From: Ciona savignyi
Lineage: Eukaryota > Chordata > Ascidiacea > Phlebobranchia > Cionidae
Assembly (NCBI GenBank): GCA_000149265.1
Contig: CH003245.1
Location: forward strand, 1,162,870-1,226,869
Direction of reading: 5' to 3'
Length of the DNA stretch: 64,000 nt
Shown here: piece by piece, positions 24,051-37,000 of the stretch
Numbering within the stretch: position 1 is the stretch's first letter
Layout: every line of letters starts with the position of its first letter
The notes under the pieces: generated by a model
Told to the model about the DNA's origin: nothing
Database searches by the model: none
Seen by the model: only the letters and a program-made list of their open reading frames with translations
Program-made: the position numbers and the translations under genes

Positions 24051-25782
24051 AATGATTAATGCTTTATAATGCTGTTGTGAATTTGTATTTTCCTTGTATT
24101 CGCAAAATTTTAACGTGAATATTTTTAAGAAACATAAATACAATCAACCTGCCTAAATATTCTACGCGGTTTTTGCTAAAAACTTGCGGCGTGCCACCAC
24201 TGCAACCACTAGGAAGTAATTTCCTATGCGCTGGCACGATAGGCAATACTCTGCTTTGTGGGTTCTCGGCAGCTGATTTTTACAGTCTGGCTCTCTTTCA
24301 GATCTGATAAACCACTATTTAAAGGTTTGCCTCCCGCTTGCCCCATCAATCAATAATCAGCGTAATTAATCAAATGATTTATAACGTATATCGCATTGTT
24401 CACTAATCCCCGGGATTTCTCTATACGCGCAAATGAACATCTGTATAATAATAAAAAAAAACATTGCAAGTCTAGTTTTAATTTCCTATCTCTTGACATA
24501 TAAATCTTTCCGCAGTATAATTTCCCCAAAAATGATTCGAATTATTGTCGATTTTTCGCGGATCAACTTTATGTCTGGTGATTTATAATATTCGGCTTAA
24601 AATACTCCTTGCCATATCCAAGCTCTAGAACAGAACATTCCTTTGCATGCACGTCCGCCACTTAGCTTGCATCCGGAGCACTGACTTTATTTTCGCACCA
24701 ACTCCGCTTAAAGCGCTTGGCTGGGACTCGCATCAATAGTTAATGGTATCTTGGGAAAATCGTCGGATGTTCATGCAAACATAATGCGCTTGCTAATTAT
24801 GCGCTGCGAAAATAGCAATTACGCCGGACGAGAAAAATATGGTTAAAAGCCCCTGAAATTGCCCGAGATTTGCACAGTGTCTCAGAATCCAAATTTACAG
24901 TTGATGAAGTATCACACATACGTAACATCAAAATTATACAGCGTAACGGTAGGGCAAAATAGACGCTCACGGTTGGGCAAAATAAAATGTAGATTTGCCA
25001 TTTAATATTAGTTATTTCAATGGAAAAAGGCTACAAACTGGGGTTCATCTTTTTCTATATATATATCAGTTTTTAGCAGGAAATCAAAAGAAAATAGAAA
25101 TATGTTGTATTACTAGGCGTTATGCATTTATACGGATATCACATATACCCAAATTTGGTTATTGAAGTAATTTCAGTGTGTTGTATAATGTATACGATAG
25201 ATATATCACTTTAGATTGCGTGTATCGAATGACTCATTGGTACATTGTGATACAAAGCCACATCCTTTAAAGGACACAATCCCGAGATAAGCGATGCCCG
25301 ATATGAAGTAGCCGACTTTCATACATTGTAATCTATCAATCAACAAACATAAAAATAAAAGCATTTTCGATTTTACACGTTGGCCACGGGCATTAAAAGA
25401 ATGTGCGCTATTTTTAAAGGACACAGTAAACGCTGTAACCAAGTCAGTCGATAAATTTACATATTGTGGTGGATTACAGATAATTAAATATTGGAAGATT
25501 GCCGCCATTAATCACCGTCCCCGCATCCCAAATTATTTGTCCTAACATGACAGCGCACAAGGGAAGGTCTAATATAAAATCGAATCCACAAACCTTTTAA
25601 CATTGATTTGGCAACGTGCTAATGGGCCTTTCATCACCAGTTGTTATCTCTGGCCAATTCCACATACCGATTTTCGATTAGAAATTCCGGAACGTTAACA
25701 TGCATAAGTGCGAAAACACTACGGCAAACATGCTATGAGAAAATGGGTTCTGTGGTTCACAATTGTGATTGGTGTTATTTTT

Positions 25783-25887
25783 TAATCGGCCTAAGTTTCA
25801 AACCAATAATTGGATATTCAAAACGAGATTTTTTAAGTAGAAACCGATTCATGAACATGTCGCTTATCTATTTGGCCACTTGGTGCT
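25783..25887 (-). mobile_element. Second tRNA-derived repeat family, copy 3
   Basis: Contains aatcggcctaagtttcaaac, an aataattgg block and, at the far end, ctatttggccacttgg (a damaged A-box end). Confidence 0.55.
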
Positions 25888-26584
25888 AGGCAAACATTCG
25901 AACGAACAATAATGTACGCCCCCTACACAGCATAATATGTCAAAGGGCCGACATTGAACAGTTAGATATTTGCATTAAGTAAGCAAAGATGTAAGTGTGG
26001 AAATTGTTACAACCCGAAATGGTCCAGTATAACAAGTATAGACTTTCTTGGGCATAGGGTTTTTATTCATAGTATACTTTAATAGATGTATTTTTTTTAA
26101 AAGTTTATTACGCGAGCAAAATTAGAAATACCGTGTGTCCACAGTCGATATAAAACACCGCGTATTCGCAGTCGAGCCCCTCTAAGATATCCATTAATTG
26201 ATATTATTTGCAGAACCAGCTTGATTCCGCTAGTTCGAGGGAAATTCTGTTACGTGCCTTGTGGTGGTGCCACAACCGTTTGAAATAGTCGTCCTGCCGG
26301 GGATCGAACAGTCAACCGGACTGTTATGCACGTCGTACTTAAACCTTTTCACCATTGGGACAACCAAATATTGTTACCATTTAATATTACATTTAAAAAT
26401 TGAAATCAAATTCACTGGACGGGAAAATGTATCAATGGTAACGCATCGTGCTACTGGGAATAACGAAACCTGGCTTGTAACTGATCGCAGATGTGGGGAA
26501 AACTAAAAGTAGGAAAGGGGGAAACTGCACTTTAAAATAGAGGTTAGGGCATTAGAGTAAGTTCTGAACATGAGATTGGAGTTG

Positions 26585-26672
26585 AGATTAGAGTTTAGGG
26601 CATAATTAAAATTAATTTCCATAGTTTTAATGAGCGGTTTCCCTTCTTCCCTCCTTTTAGTGCTGCCCCGTA
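26585..26672 (+). repeat. Unclassified repeat, copy A
   Basis: Shares tttagggcataattaaaatt, aatttccatagttttaatga and a cccttcttccctccttttag end with the copy 210 bases downstream. Confidence 0.55.
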
Positions 26673-26796
26673 GATGTCCTTCGGCAAGAACGGTTGTTGT
26701 CGAATTGTTATCGCGGGCAATGTTTATACTGCGAAATAAAACTAAAAGGAAAGAAACCAGTCTTAAATTAATTAAGTTTAGGGCTACTTCTGGAGT

Positions 26797-26875
26797 TAAG
26801 ATTAGTTTTTAGGGTAAAGTTAGAATTAGTTTCCATAGTTTTAGTGAGCAATTTCCCTATGTTGCCCTTATACAG
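26797..26875 (+). repeat. Unclassified repeat, copy B
   Basis: Direct partner of copy A: ttagggtaaagttagaatta, gtttccatagttttagtgag, then aatttcccta. Confidence 0.55.
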
Positions 26876-27523
26876 CTTGCTGTGTAAAACCGTAATTGGT
26901 GAAGAGCCTATCACGAACACGCAAACTGACCATGTAAAAATACTCTAAACGAGTGAACACCGATAGTTGAGGTGGACATGCTCAACAGTTTCACTGATGT
27001 TCTTCAAAAACAACAATTAAATCCAACCAAAACACAAAGTAATTTTTCATTTTATTTTATTTTGCCTATAGTGCTGCACAACATAGAAAGCAATTTGAAT
27101 CTACAGCGCCGTTTAGATGGTTGGCACACTTGAAATTTAGCGCCGTTTCAGGGCAATTACGTAATGCTGTAAACATGGTAAGCAAACATCTTCAGCGTGC
27201 AATTCCGGAGTGTTAAATCAAAGTGATATGAATTATTAAAGCCCTTTAACACGGTTTAGATCATAAATATTTCCACTGTTTCACTGGGGAGCAGTTTCTG
27301 ATGTAAATGTCGCGCCCTTTCTACAGAAGATCGTACGAATTTACACGACAAATCGTTAATATTAATAGAGCGCGAATTCCCAAAGAGCAGTGCTGAATGT
27401 TCGACGGATTTGCGCATTTAACGTCACAGTGGTATTTATGACGTGGAGTCTTGAGTGGAATAGGGTTCTGGTTGCGCAAAAATGTTGGTCATCGCGTTAG
27501 CTGTTGTCTGGAAAATAAAAGTG

Positions 27524-27529
27524 TTTATT
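27524..27529 (-). other. Candidate poly(A) signal for NEK1
   Basis: TTTATT on plus (AATAAA on minus) lies about 205 bases beyond the NEK1 stop at 27,733-27,735. Confidence 0.4.
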
Positions 27530-27732
27530 GTACAACTGTTTTCAATATTGCAAAGTAAATTTAAGCTGAACAGCGTTCAGATGGGCAGATGGGGCACTTG
27601 TTTCATATTCTTTGCTTTAAAGACATGACTTTGAAATTTGGCGCATTTAAACAGTTCTTTTTTAAGTTGAAGTAACAACAATTCAACTCACAATCCCAGA
27701 TAGAAACCGTAAAAATAATGAAAGTATGATAT

Positions 27733-30700
27733 CTATTTCCCACCTTCGCAATACGCGCCGTCTGCCATGACAAGTTGCAGTATACGTGGGTATATGGCGT
27801 CGTGTTTGGCGCCTAGTACGTCACGAACCCGCGCCTCGCACTCAGCCACGCCTTCGTCCTCGTCTTCGTGGATAGCCTGTCATGCGATAGAGGTTATAAA
27901 TGAATACGGTTAATTAAAATTAAGAATACTTTTTTATCACTTTTGGGTGCCAGGGGTGTATAATCGCCCCTGACACCCTCCACTTTACGCCTTGTAATCA
28001 CCTGTACATAACGATAAGCTTCGAGGAATGCCTTAAGTCCTAACTCCCTTTCTAGCGCTTCACGTGAGTGTTCTAACCGGGAGTAAACGCTCTCTGTGTC
28101 CGAGACTTCTCCCGCCGACGATGCGTTGCTGCCTGTGACGTAAAAATTAAGTCTGTGACGTCATGTTCGAAAAATTCCGATTGGTTTTTGTGTTTTTTTT
28201 TGCGGAATTAAGTGGTTATGGAATCAAAGCTTAGCACGGTCGATAAATAACGTCACTTTACGCTAAGCGAGTATATAACCAACTATTAATGCAAGTTACA
28301 AAAACCTGTATATCAGCGCCACACTATATTTCTGACCAACAATGTAAAAAAATCAAATGGAAGAAATTTTTACCGGAATCCCAGTCGCCATTTTCGCTCA
28401 CGTCATCACTTGCGTCATCATCTACGTCACATTCATCATCGTCTGCGTCATCCGGAAGAACAATGTCCACTGTCTGGTGTGCAGAAAACGACGGAGAAGA
28501 TTCTAGAATTTTAAAAATTCGTTGTTTGTCAGCAAAGTATTAAAGGCAATATTAAAATGTTGGCAGCAAAATACAATAAGCTTGATTGAAAATAATAAAC
28601 TCAAAGCCCATGTATAAAACATTGTGTATTTATATATGTGCATATATATTGTTATTTTCAATTCAGCTAATACTCCCATTCGTATATAGAGCAGAACTAA
28701 GTAAGTGTAAAATGACACAAAACACGCCCACGTTATAAAAACGCTGAAAACAGCTTTCGCGGGTCTTCTTATTAAGATTAAGTCGCTTTCTTTTCCTCTG
28801 CCATCGGTGGAGGTTAATACTAAAAAGCGGGAAAATAGAACGACGGAATATGAAAATTAAATATAAAGTTAGTTAAAAATCCAGCGTCAACTACATTATC
28901 ATTACGGATGGTTAATGATTATTTAAAATTTCTGCATTCCTGTCATTTTCTCAGTGGCGTTGGTGTGAGTTAGGGATTAGTGGAAAACTTCAGTTTTTTT
29001 CATATTTCAGTATTTTAATACTACACGCCGGCGCTGATATCACTAAGCGATTAAACATGTCTTACAATGACTTAAACATTGAAATTTTATACATAGACAG
29101 TTAGACACCATGCCTACAACATGTTAAGCACCGTTTTGTACAGCGTAAAGCAATAACCGTTTAATGTTTCATCGTTTTTTTCTGTTTCTTTAAGTAAACA
29201 ATATTCAATCCAATTGTATTCACTGTAACGAGAAGCAAAGAAATAAACAAAACTAAACGCAAAATGTCGATTTGAACGCGTTTACTTGGCTGTCACCACG
29301 GATTAAGAGAACACCGTTGTATTAGCAGCTAAATAACATTGTTCATACACAATTGTATCTAATTCTAACGGGTTGTCCACATCAATTAACAAAGTAAACA
29401 AATCAAAACTGTAATGTTTTTATCTGAAATGAAGATCAGGGAAAAGGTAACAATAAAAAAATCGGATAAAACATGGATATCCTNNNNNNNNNNNNNNNNN
29501 NNNNNNNNNNNNNNNNNNNNNNNNNNNNNNNNNNNNNNNNNNNNNNNNNNNNNNNNNNNNNNNNNNNNNNNNNNNNNNNNNNNTTAATAATAAAATAGAT
29601 CTACATGCCTATTGTTTATTTTCCATATTGTTATAAGTAGATAAAGTTATATATTTGTTTAAAGCTATTTATAAATTATTTACGATAAATCATGTGGGTT
29701 GTATCACTTTAAAGTTAAAATTTTTTTAAATATATTCTGAATTATATTCAGTACAAATCTTTCCAGCAGAGGTTTTGAATTTAATTTTTACAACCAAAAT
29801 CAGTTTTATTGAAAATTCATTATTCTTCCTTAGATGTATTTTTTGAATATCATTTTTGAATATTCTATTAATATATTATTTTTAGCATTTAACTGTAGTT
29901 TAGTCAATAGAATAGAATTTTGTTTTGAGATGTACATCCTTTATTAAATAATAAATTATCACTTTTATTATTATTATTGTTTAATATGTTTTACTTCGTA
30001 ATAACTTAATTTTTAGAACCAGGCTGTATTTAGTCTATTTTATTTTTTCGCTTCCTTATTACATTAAAGAAAAATGACATAATTCTTTTAAGTAAAGGAG
30101 GCAGGATAAAACGGTAAAACTACAGTAGTTAAAACATGTTTGTGAATAAACGCAATTATAATTCGGAAAAAAATGATTTGGTCGTTAAACCTAGAGAATG
30201 TAATTGGAGAATAGAGTGAAAGACGTATACTAACTGCTTTTATAGTTGTTATTACATTGTTTAAGATTTAATAAACTGATGAAGACTTTGTAGTGAAATC
30301 GGTCAAACATATAAATCGCAAATTTTAGTTCTGTTCTAATAAAGGTCTTTTTAAAATCAATTGCTTTTCTTATTTTAGTTTTTGTTGAAATATTTTGAAA
30401 TTTTAAGTTAACCCATTAAATTCTACAATGTGTTGTTCTTTTATGTTTCTTATCACGCAGTTTTTTATGTATATTGGGGGTCGTTTTTTTCAAATTCATT
30501 TTATCACTTTGTTTACTGATTAATTGTTTAAATGAGTTTCAAACAGTCGGTTTGTTTAAAAAAATAAAAATAATTAAAAACTTTCCACAGACCAATTGCG
30601 GTATTGCTTTTTTTGTAAAATAAATAGCTAAGCCCGTCACCTCTTGGTGAGGTATGATCAATAGCTTCTTTTCTAGCTAATTTGTCTACATTAATATAAA

Positions 30701-31075
30701 TTTTGGTCGTTACATTAATATAAAAATTACGATTGAACGTGTCTAACAGGTTTACACAAAATTTAAAACACCAGGATTTTATCCAAAGCCACCATGCCTA
30801 CAATACAAACGCCAAGACTTGTACAAGGCTTAACGTTTCTTGTCTACATTAATGGGTTTCAATATAAAACAAGCTCCACCTGCATCTTCTGCTTCGAGGA
30901 GCACGTTCTCCAAGTTCGCTCTGAGGTTGTTCATCTCTTCGTCGTCGGTGGCAACCGCATCCGAGTCGGGAAGACTCACCTCTTCATCCTCGTCGAAGTT
31001 TGTGTCGTTCATGGACGACGCAACCGACATCCGGACCGCATCTGCAGCTTCCGGAGGATCCTCTGCGTCATCCGA
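27733..31075 (-). other. NEK1: NEK1 exons 25-28: acidic segment and conserved C-terminus
   Basis: Exon 25 runs from 31075 to either 30848 (donor GTAGAC, phase 0) or 30880 (donor GTGGAG, phase 1). Exons 26-28 are 28473-28374, 28132-28002 and 27876-27733. Exon 26 starts in phase 0, so the 30848 end fits directly; the 30880 end would need an unseen exon between, possibly in the assembly gap. Exon 26 is very acidic ([15 protein letters not shown]). Exons 27-28 hold the C-terminal block characteristic of NEK1: [29 protein letters not shown] and [13 protein letters not shown], ending three residues later. Confidence 0.87.
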
Positions 31076-34000
31076 CTGGGCATCGGAGCAGGAGGCAAGG
31101 TCCGGAAGAGAGCAGGTACGCAGGAGCTGGCGAATGTTGATTGTGAATTTGTTTCATTAAAGTTTTTCTCCATTTTTGTAATCAAACACACAATAAAGCC
31201 TTAGAACAATTGATGAAAATAACATTATAACATATTGAAATTCTTTAAACACTAATTATAAAGTAATCAGTACTTTTATATTTAGGGTATGTGCATTTGT
31301 TAGATTCAGTGGTGGGTCATGGCGGGTAAAACACAACAAATTGCTTATTAGCAAGCCACTTAAAGACAGCTAGCTTCAAACCACTGAATTACAAGACAAA
31401 ATTGCAGTAATGATACAAAAGGCATTAAAACAGTGTTGTTTAACAAACTTGCAACTCATAATTTGTTGCATTTTAAAGTGTTTATTTTCTTTACCTTAGG
31501 GTTGGGTGAATCAAACTGCCCCATGGTTAGTTTAAGTAGCACCCTGTCGCTCGCTGTGGTGTAGAGACTTTTACTTAAGGGATCAACTTTCGGGGTGTCC
31601 ATATCTTCATCAGGAAGCTGCAAGCAAAAAATGAATGCAATTAGCTCGGTATCGAACACCCCATGCACAGGTTTAAGAAGTGTCACACGTGTTCAGTAGT
31701 GAAGTAAAAATAACAATAATATAATTATTATATTCACTATCATATATGATATTATTATGTTGCAGATTCTAAACTGGTCGCAATGTTAACCTTGGGCAAG
31801 GCACCTAATGGACATTGCCTGAACCCAGCGGATTAAAGGGTTTTAGTAAATTGAAGGAACATGTCTATCATATACAACACACTGCAATAGCTCCGGTAAC
31901 CTGACAGTGGGCGCGAGGTGATCTGACTATCCTATCCCTACGGAAGTCCTATATTGTAAGACCAAAAACCATCTTAACTGGTTTGCTTGCTTGTCTGGAA
32001 AGCACATTTTATTGCCCTATCCCAGGACCAAGCATAACATCAATCCAAGCTAATGTGTATGAGCACCACTCCAAGGAAGACTAGCTTAGTTTACCGTGAA
32101 CTTGCCCAAGACATTGTGCGTTTAAATGTTGTCTTCATTTTATATAAAAAATAGGGAATTTAGAGCATTTTTACAGCAGGGTAGTTGATACTATTGGAAT
32201 TCATATGTTTTTTTAAATAATAAAATGAACGTACAGTATTTGATCTGTAAGATTTCACTGGCTTGTAGCATTACCAGTTCAAAAACCCTTTTCACTACAC
32301 CGATTGTTTCCAATATAAATTTAAATACAGGGTACCTTAAATGCTGGAGAGGTTGTTACTTTTGATGGCAACGGTCTCTTGACAAACAGCGGGCTTTCAC
32401 ATGAAACTGGTGCCAACGATTTTGGTGGAGTGCTTGGCCTGGTAAGAATGATATCAAAATAAAACAAATGTTGTAAGTTAGTCGTGAAATAATGTTCTAC
32501 TAAATTGAAGGAACATGGGAATTATAAAAAACACACTGCAATAGCTCCAGTAACCCAAGAGTGGGCGAGAGGTAATCTGATGATTGCCCGTGTGTTAACC
32601 CCCTTGGTTTTCCCATTCATGGGGATAAACATGAATATCCTACCCTCTATTTTCCTAAATCCAAAATAATCCGGTAATAGACCCAAAATACCCCTTGGTA
32701 TACCATTTAAAGTTAAGAAACACATGTTCCTTTTTATGTGACTGTTCGGTGCCATTTAGATCAATGTTTTAAAATGGTTTTATTTTTATATATATTTTTT
32801 TTGCAAAAAATATTAAATTTTATTTTGTACAAAAGTCTCACTTTTGGTTTTCTTTCTTTAAAGTGTCAGAATCAGATAATTCTGGTGAAGATTTTGGTGT
32901 ATTATCTCGAGATGGTTTTTCTGGTGTTTTTACCACATTTGTTGGTGTTCGGTCCTCAGACACAGATGGTTTCGGAAGTAATCGTGGTTTTGGTTTTAAT
33001 TCCGGTTTTGCGGGCACCAACTGCCCATCTGGTTGATTTTGTTGCGACCACGCTTTGGTTTGCTGGTTCTTTTTATCGTTGGTGGTTTTGGTTTCATCGA
33101 CGAGTTTCACTTCTTCGATATCATCGTTTATGACATCATCAAGGCCACTAGGGGGTTTAGAGACGTTGCTTTCTAATTCTGGTTGATTTATGACATCTGT
33201 TGGTTTTATTTCAATGGTTTCAGGTTTTTCCACGAGGTCTAATGAACCAGTTTCTGGTGTCTTTGGAATGACGTAAGTGCCCAGTTGAGATAATTTAAAG
33301 TTTGGCGCGATTTTCACCGTTGGTTGTTTGGGCGTTTCACTTTCTGGAGATTTTCTAATGACAGTTGTCCTGCTGTTTACTGGAGTTGATTCTGTCCCCT
33401 GAAAAAGAATCATGGTTTTAGTTCATAATTTAAACCTTAAAATGCCCCACCCAAAAAATTAAATCTTATTAAATGGCAATTTACTTTAAATGGTAGATAG
33501 CAGATGAATAGAATAAAACTCTTCTCTTAGTTACCAAACAGTTACCAAACAAATAAAAAAGGGATAATACCATACTTAACAGCTGTAACAAGGAACCAAT
33601 TATAAATTAACAAAATCAAGTTGCTTTCCGGTTTTTGGCTAATTCAGAATTCTTTTTCAAATTTTGTGCTAAAAGGGTGATTTCAGGGTCTTAATTTTTA
33701 CAACCTTATGAATTATATTAAAAGAATACCAGTATATTCATGTATTTATTATCATATAAAAAGCACATTTGCATGAGTTATCAAAAAAATCATGCAACTG
33801 TTCTTATCTACAAGATATACTAGGTCTTTTTCGGCTTTGTTTAAGTTAAAATTGGTTAAACCCCAACGCTTGTTACAAAAACATATACACAAATACCAAC
33901 AACAAAGTATTTTTAATAAACACAACAATTACTCATAAAATAATATCCACATGTATAGATAAGAAAGCTTCAAAAAGTCTTACTGGTTCTGGTGACTTCT

Positions 34001-37000
34001 GTTCCACACTGTTCTCTTCCATAGATGGTTTAATTGGTTTGGGACTGGTGCTTGGCTCAATAGTCTCCAATAACTCATCTGTGATTTACATTAATCAGTA
34101 GAAACAGCCCTCAACAAAACAATAGGGTTTGTTTTAAAACTTTTTACTTGCCACTGAGAAATCTGTTGAGATTAAATCTGCTAATATTAACAGACGAAAA
34201 AATTAAAGGTTTGGACATCTAGTTGCGCACACACAGTATAATAATTCAATTGGTGTGTCACAACAGTATGGTTGTGGGTTTAACATCTAAAGAGGAGAAA
34301 GCCTTAAACTAAAGTACTTTAATGAATAACTGGTCTTTAGCAATGTTTGCTGCGGCTTTAACTTATTTTTTAGGTTTACACATTTCTAAAGCCATTTATC
34401 CAAATTCATGATAACATTGCAAATGTTATATCAAAAGATCAAAAAAGTAAAAATAAGATATTTAAAAAAAAACAACAAAAGAGTGATATGACAGTGTGGA
34501 ATTAAAAGTTTGAAAATTGCCCTCCATGCTCTCCCCCCCAAAAGAACAAACACATGTAATTCATGGACAAACCATTTTCATCTGGTGGCATGGTCATGGT
34601 TGGTTGGTGAATGGTTAATTGGTTTAACCTACGAACAAACGTTCCGCTTGGCACAGCCCAGCCTTTCTTTGCTGGCTCACTTCTTTTTGTTACATTATCA
34701 ATCACATGTGTTGCTAAAGAAGAGATACATGGCAAAGTAAAAAAGTTAGTTACTGATTTGACATGTGGTTTGGTGCAGTGCTTCTTAACCTCTTTACTTC
34801 GGCATAGTGGTATATTTTACATATGTGCTGCAAAGATATATTAATTTTAAAGGAATTTGGGAAATGTTTCTACATGGCTTACTAAAACGTGTTATTCTAA
34901 CGTATTATAGCTTTGCAGTCTGCCACAAAATTAAAAAAAGGGTAGAGATTTACTAATTTAGTGTCAATAAAAAAATTACAACAATGATTATTTTTATTTA
35001 GGGTTCCGTTACTGGACATAAATTACTGACCAGGTGAGTTATAAAAGGGTTAGTTTCTGTAAATGGTGAAAAAGTGTGATAGACTGCAGTTCTAAGAAGC
35101 AGCAGTCTGTTCATGAAAGATATGGATAAGTATCAAAGGCTCAAAATTAAAATTATCAATACATCAACCAACCTTCCATATGTGAAGCTGTTTCCTGCAA
35201 AGGAAGTTCAGCAATTTTCAGTCCAATGTCTCCACTTGGCCCCCAGCCTTTTGGAGTTGGCTTCAGCACCTGAATAATGGAAATACAGATTCCAGATCAA
35301 TTTAGTCATAACTAGATTTGATAAAAAATCTGAAATCCATTTTAGCACCACTGGTAAAAACAGCAGACCTCGTACTGTTACCATCAGAGAACTCGTTGGA
35401 GCACCCTGTGACCGCAGTCGAGTCACCTATTTTATCGTGTGATTACCTTTGTTTTGTTTTGCAAAGGCAGTTGAGGCAATGGTCTAGGAGCAGCTGAATT
35501 TTCTTTTTCTACTTGCGTCCTGGTAAACATTATGAAGTCAAAACATTATGACAATGCTACCATGATCGTACATAGGAAATATAAAAATAAAATCGGGGAA
35601 ACAAAACTAATCTTTAAACAATACAGAATAAAAATTCATCATATCTATTTAATATCCACAAAGAGTCAACCAAAATTATGTTATAATACAAAAACAGAAA
35701 TAGATATTTTAATAAAGGAAAACCAGTGTTTAAATATACCCTAAAAATATTCTGCATAAATTTTGTATAAAAAGTTGTCAAAAAACCTAAGTAATCACCA
35801 AAAAACCTACGTAAACACATAAAACATTTCATACTTTTCCGTTTCTAGTTTCATGGATTCCACCTCGTCTTTTTTCGCCGAGTCAGCAGGACGACTTTCT
35901 GCTGACTCAGCATCAGCGTCGAAGTCCATGCTAAAGCGTTGATTGACGCGTTGAAGAATCCGCTTCTTCTCATCGATGATCGGTTTCGACGGGCTCGCAA
36001 CCTGTGACGTGGATTTCAGTGGTAACTCGGAAAATGAAGAAATGTAACGAATCAGAAAAAAAAGAAACGAATCAGAAAATGAAGAAATGTATACAGACTT
36101 CAGGTTAATGTGCAAGTTTTAAGATGGGATTGTTTGTACAAAAGAGTGAAGAGTTGTGTTTAATTAAGATCGTAATTTTGGGGGATTAGGAATATAGAAA
36201 AAAAATCGTTTATCGGAAAAGGTCAAAAAGATGACTTCTTTTAAGTTTTTGAAAGTAAGTTGTATATTGTTATGTCTTAATGTATTATTTTTTACACAAA
36301 TGCTCTTACTACACACATCAGAGTCAGCAAGCGGGTGGTTTGTTTTTCGTAATTTTGCTTACTAGCATACATGCGCTTTAAAGAAACAAACACCAGTCCA
36401 TTGGTCGGCTTGTGGTCAAGTGTGTGAACCGAACCTTGCAGACTTATTACAATTCATTTATTATGCTTTAAACAAAATAATGACCTCATAATTCCACTTG
36501 TGACTATATGGTGAATATCACATTTCACAATACTCACTGGATTTGGGGGAATCACTGGGTCTTCGCTCAATATTGGGGCTCCGACTGCACGCAAAGCTTG
36601 GGTGATGCCAATTGGGGTTGGATTGTACTTCACCGGACGCTGATCTGGGTGGACAATTTCGCGAGGCTTTGCCTGGGTGGAACAGGGGTCAGGTATGGAT
36701 GATAAAATTTATAAACATTTAGATGCTTAAGTCCAATAAAAAAGTTTATATTTTCCCAATTATAAAGTGACATCGTGTAATATACCAATCACATCCAAAA
36801 TTAAACTTCGTTCATAAGACTAAATTGGTGTTTCCAAGATTTATAAACAACTTGAAGCTACGCCCATGGCCCTGTTAACAAATACAAATACGGCTTTTAA
36901 TAATTATAATTATTGATTTGATAGTCAATGAATGTGGCAACGGAAATTGTCATTGATGTTACTGAAACTATAAAAAGTTAAAAAAAAAGACACACTGAAA

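Larger units (their letters stand above)
23906..27732. other. Intergenic, secreted-protein gene to NEK1
   Basis: 3.8 kb with no supported gene. Contents: two second-family tRNA-derived repeat copies (23,973-24,050 and 25,783-25,887), a pair of related TTAGGG-poor repeats (26,585-26,672 and 26,797-26,875), a short duplicated motif AACGGTAGGGCAAAAT-like at 24,943-24,988, and the NEK1 3' UTR from about 27,524. The rest is AT-rich unique sequence. Confidence 0.5.

Noticed and set aside
24943-24990. Direct repeat of 'acggt-gggcaaaata' as a transposon end
   Set aside because: No inverted partner or target duplication was found nearby; the motif is too short to call.
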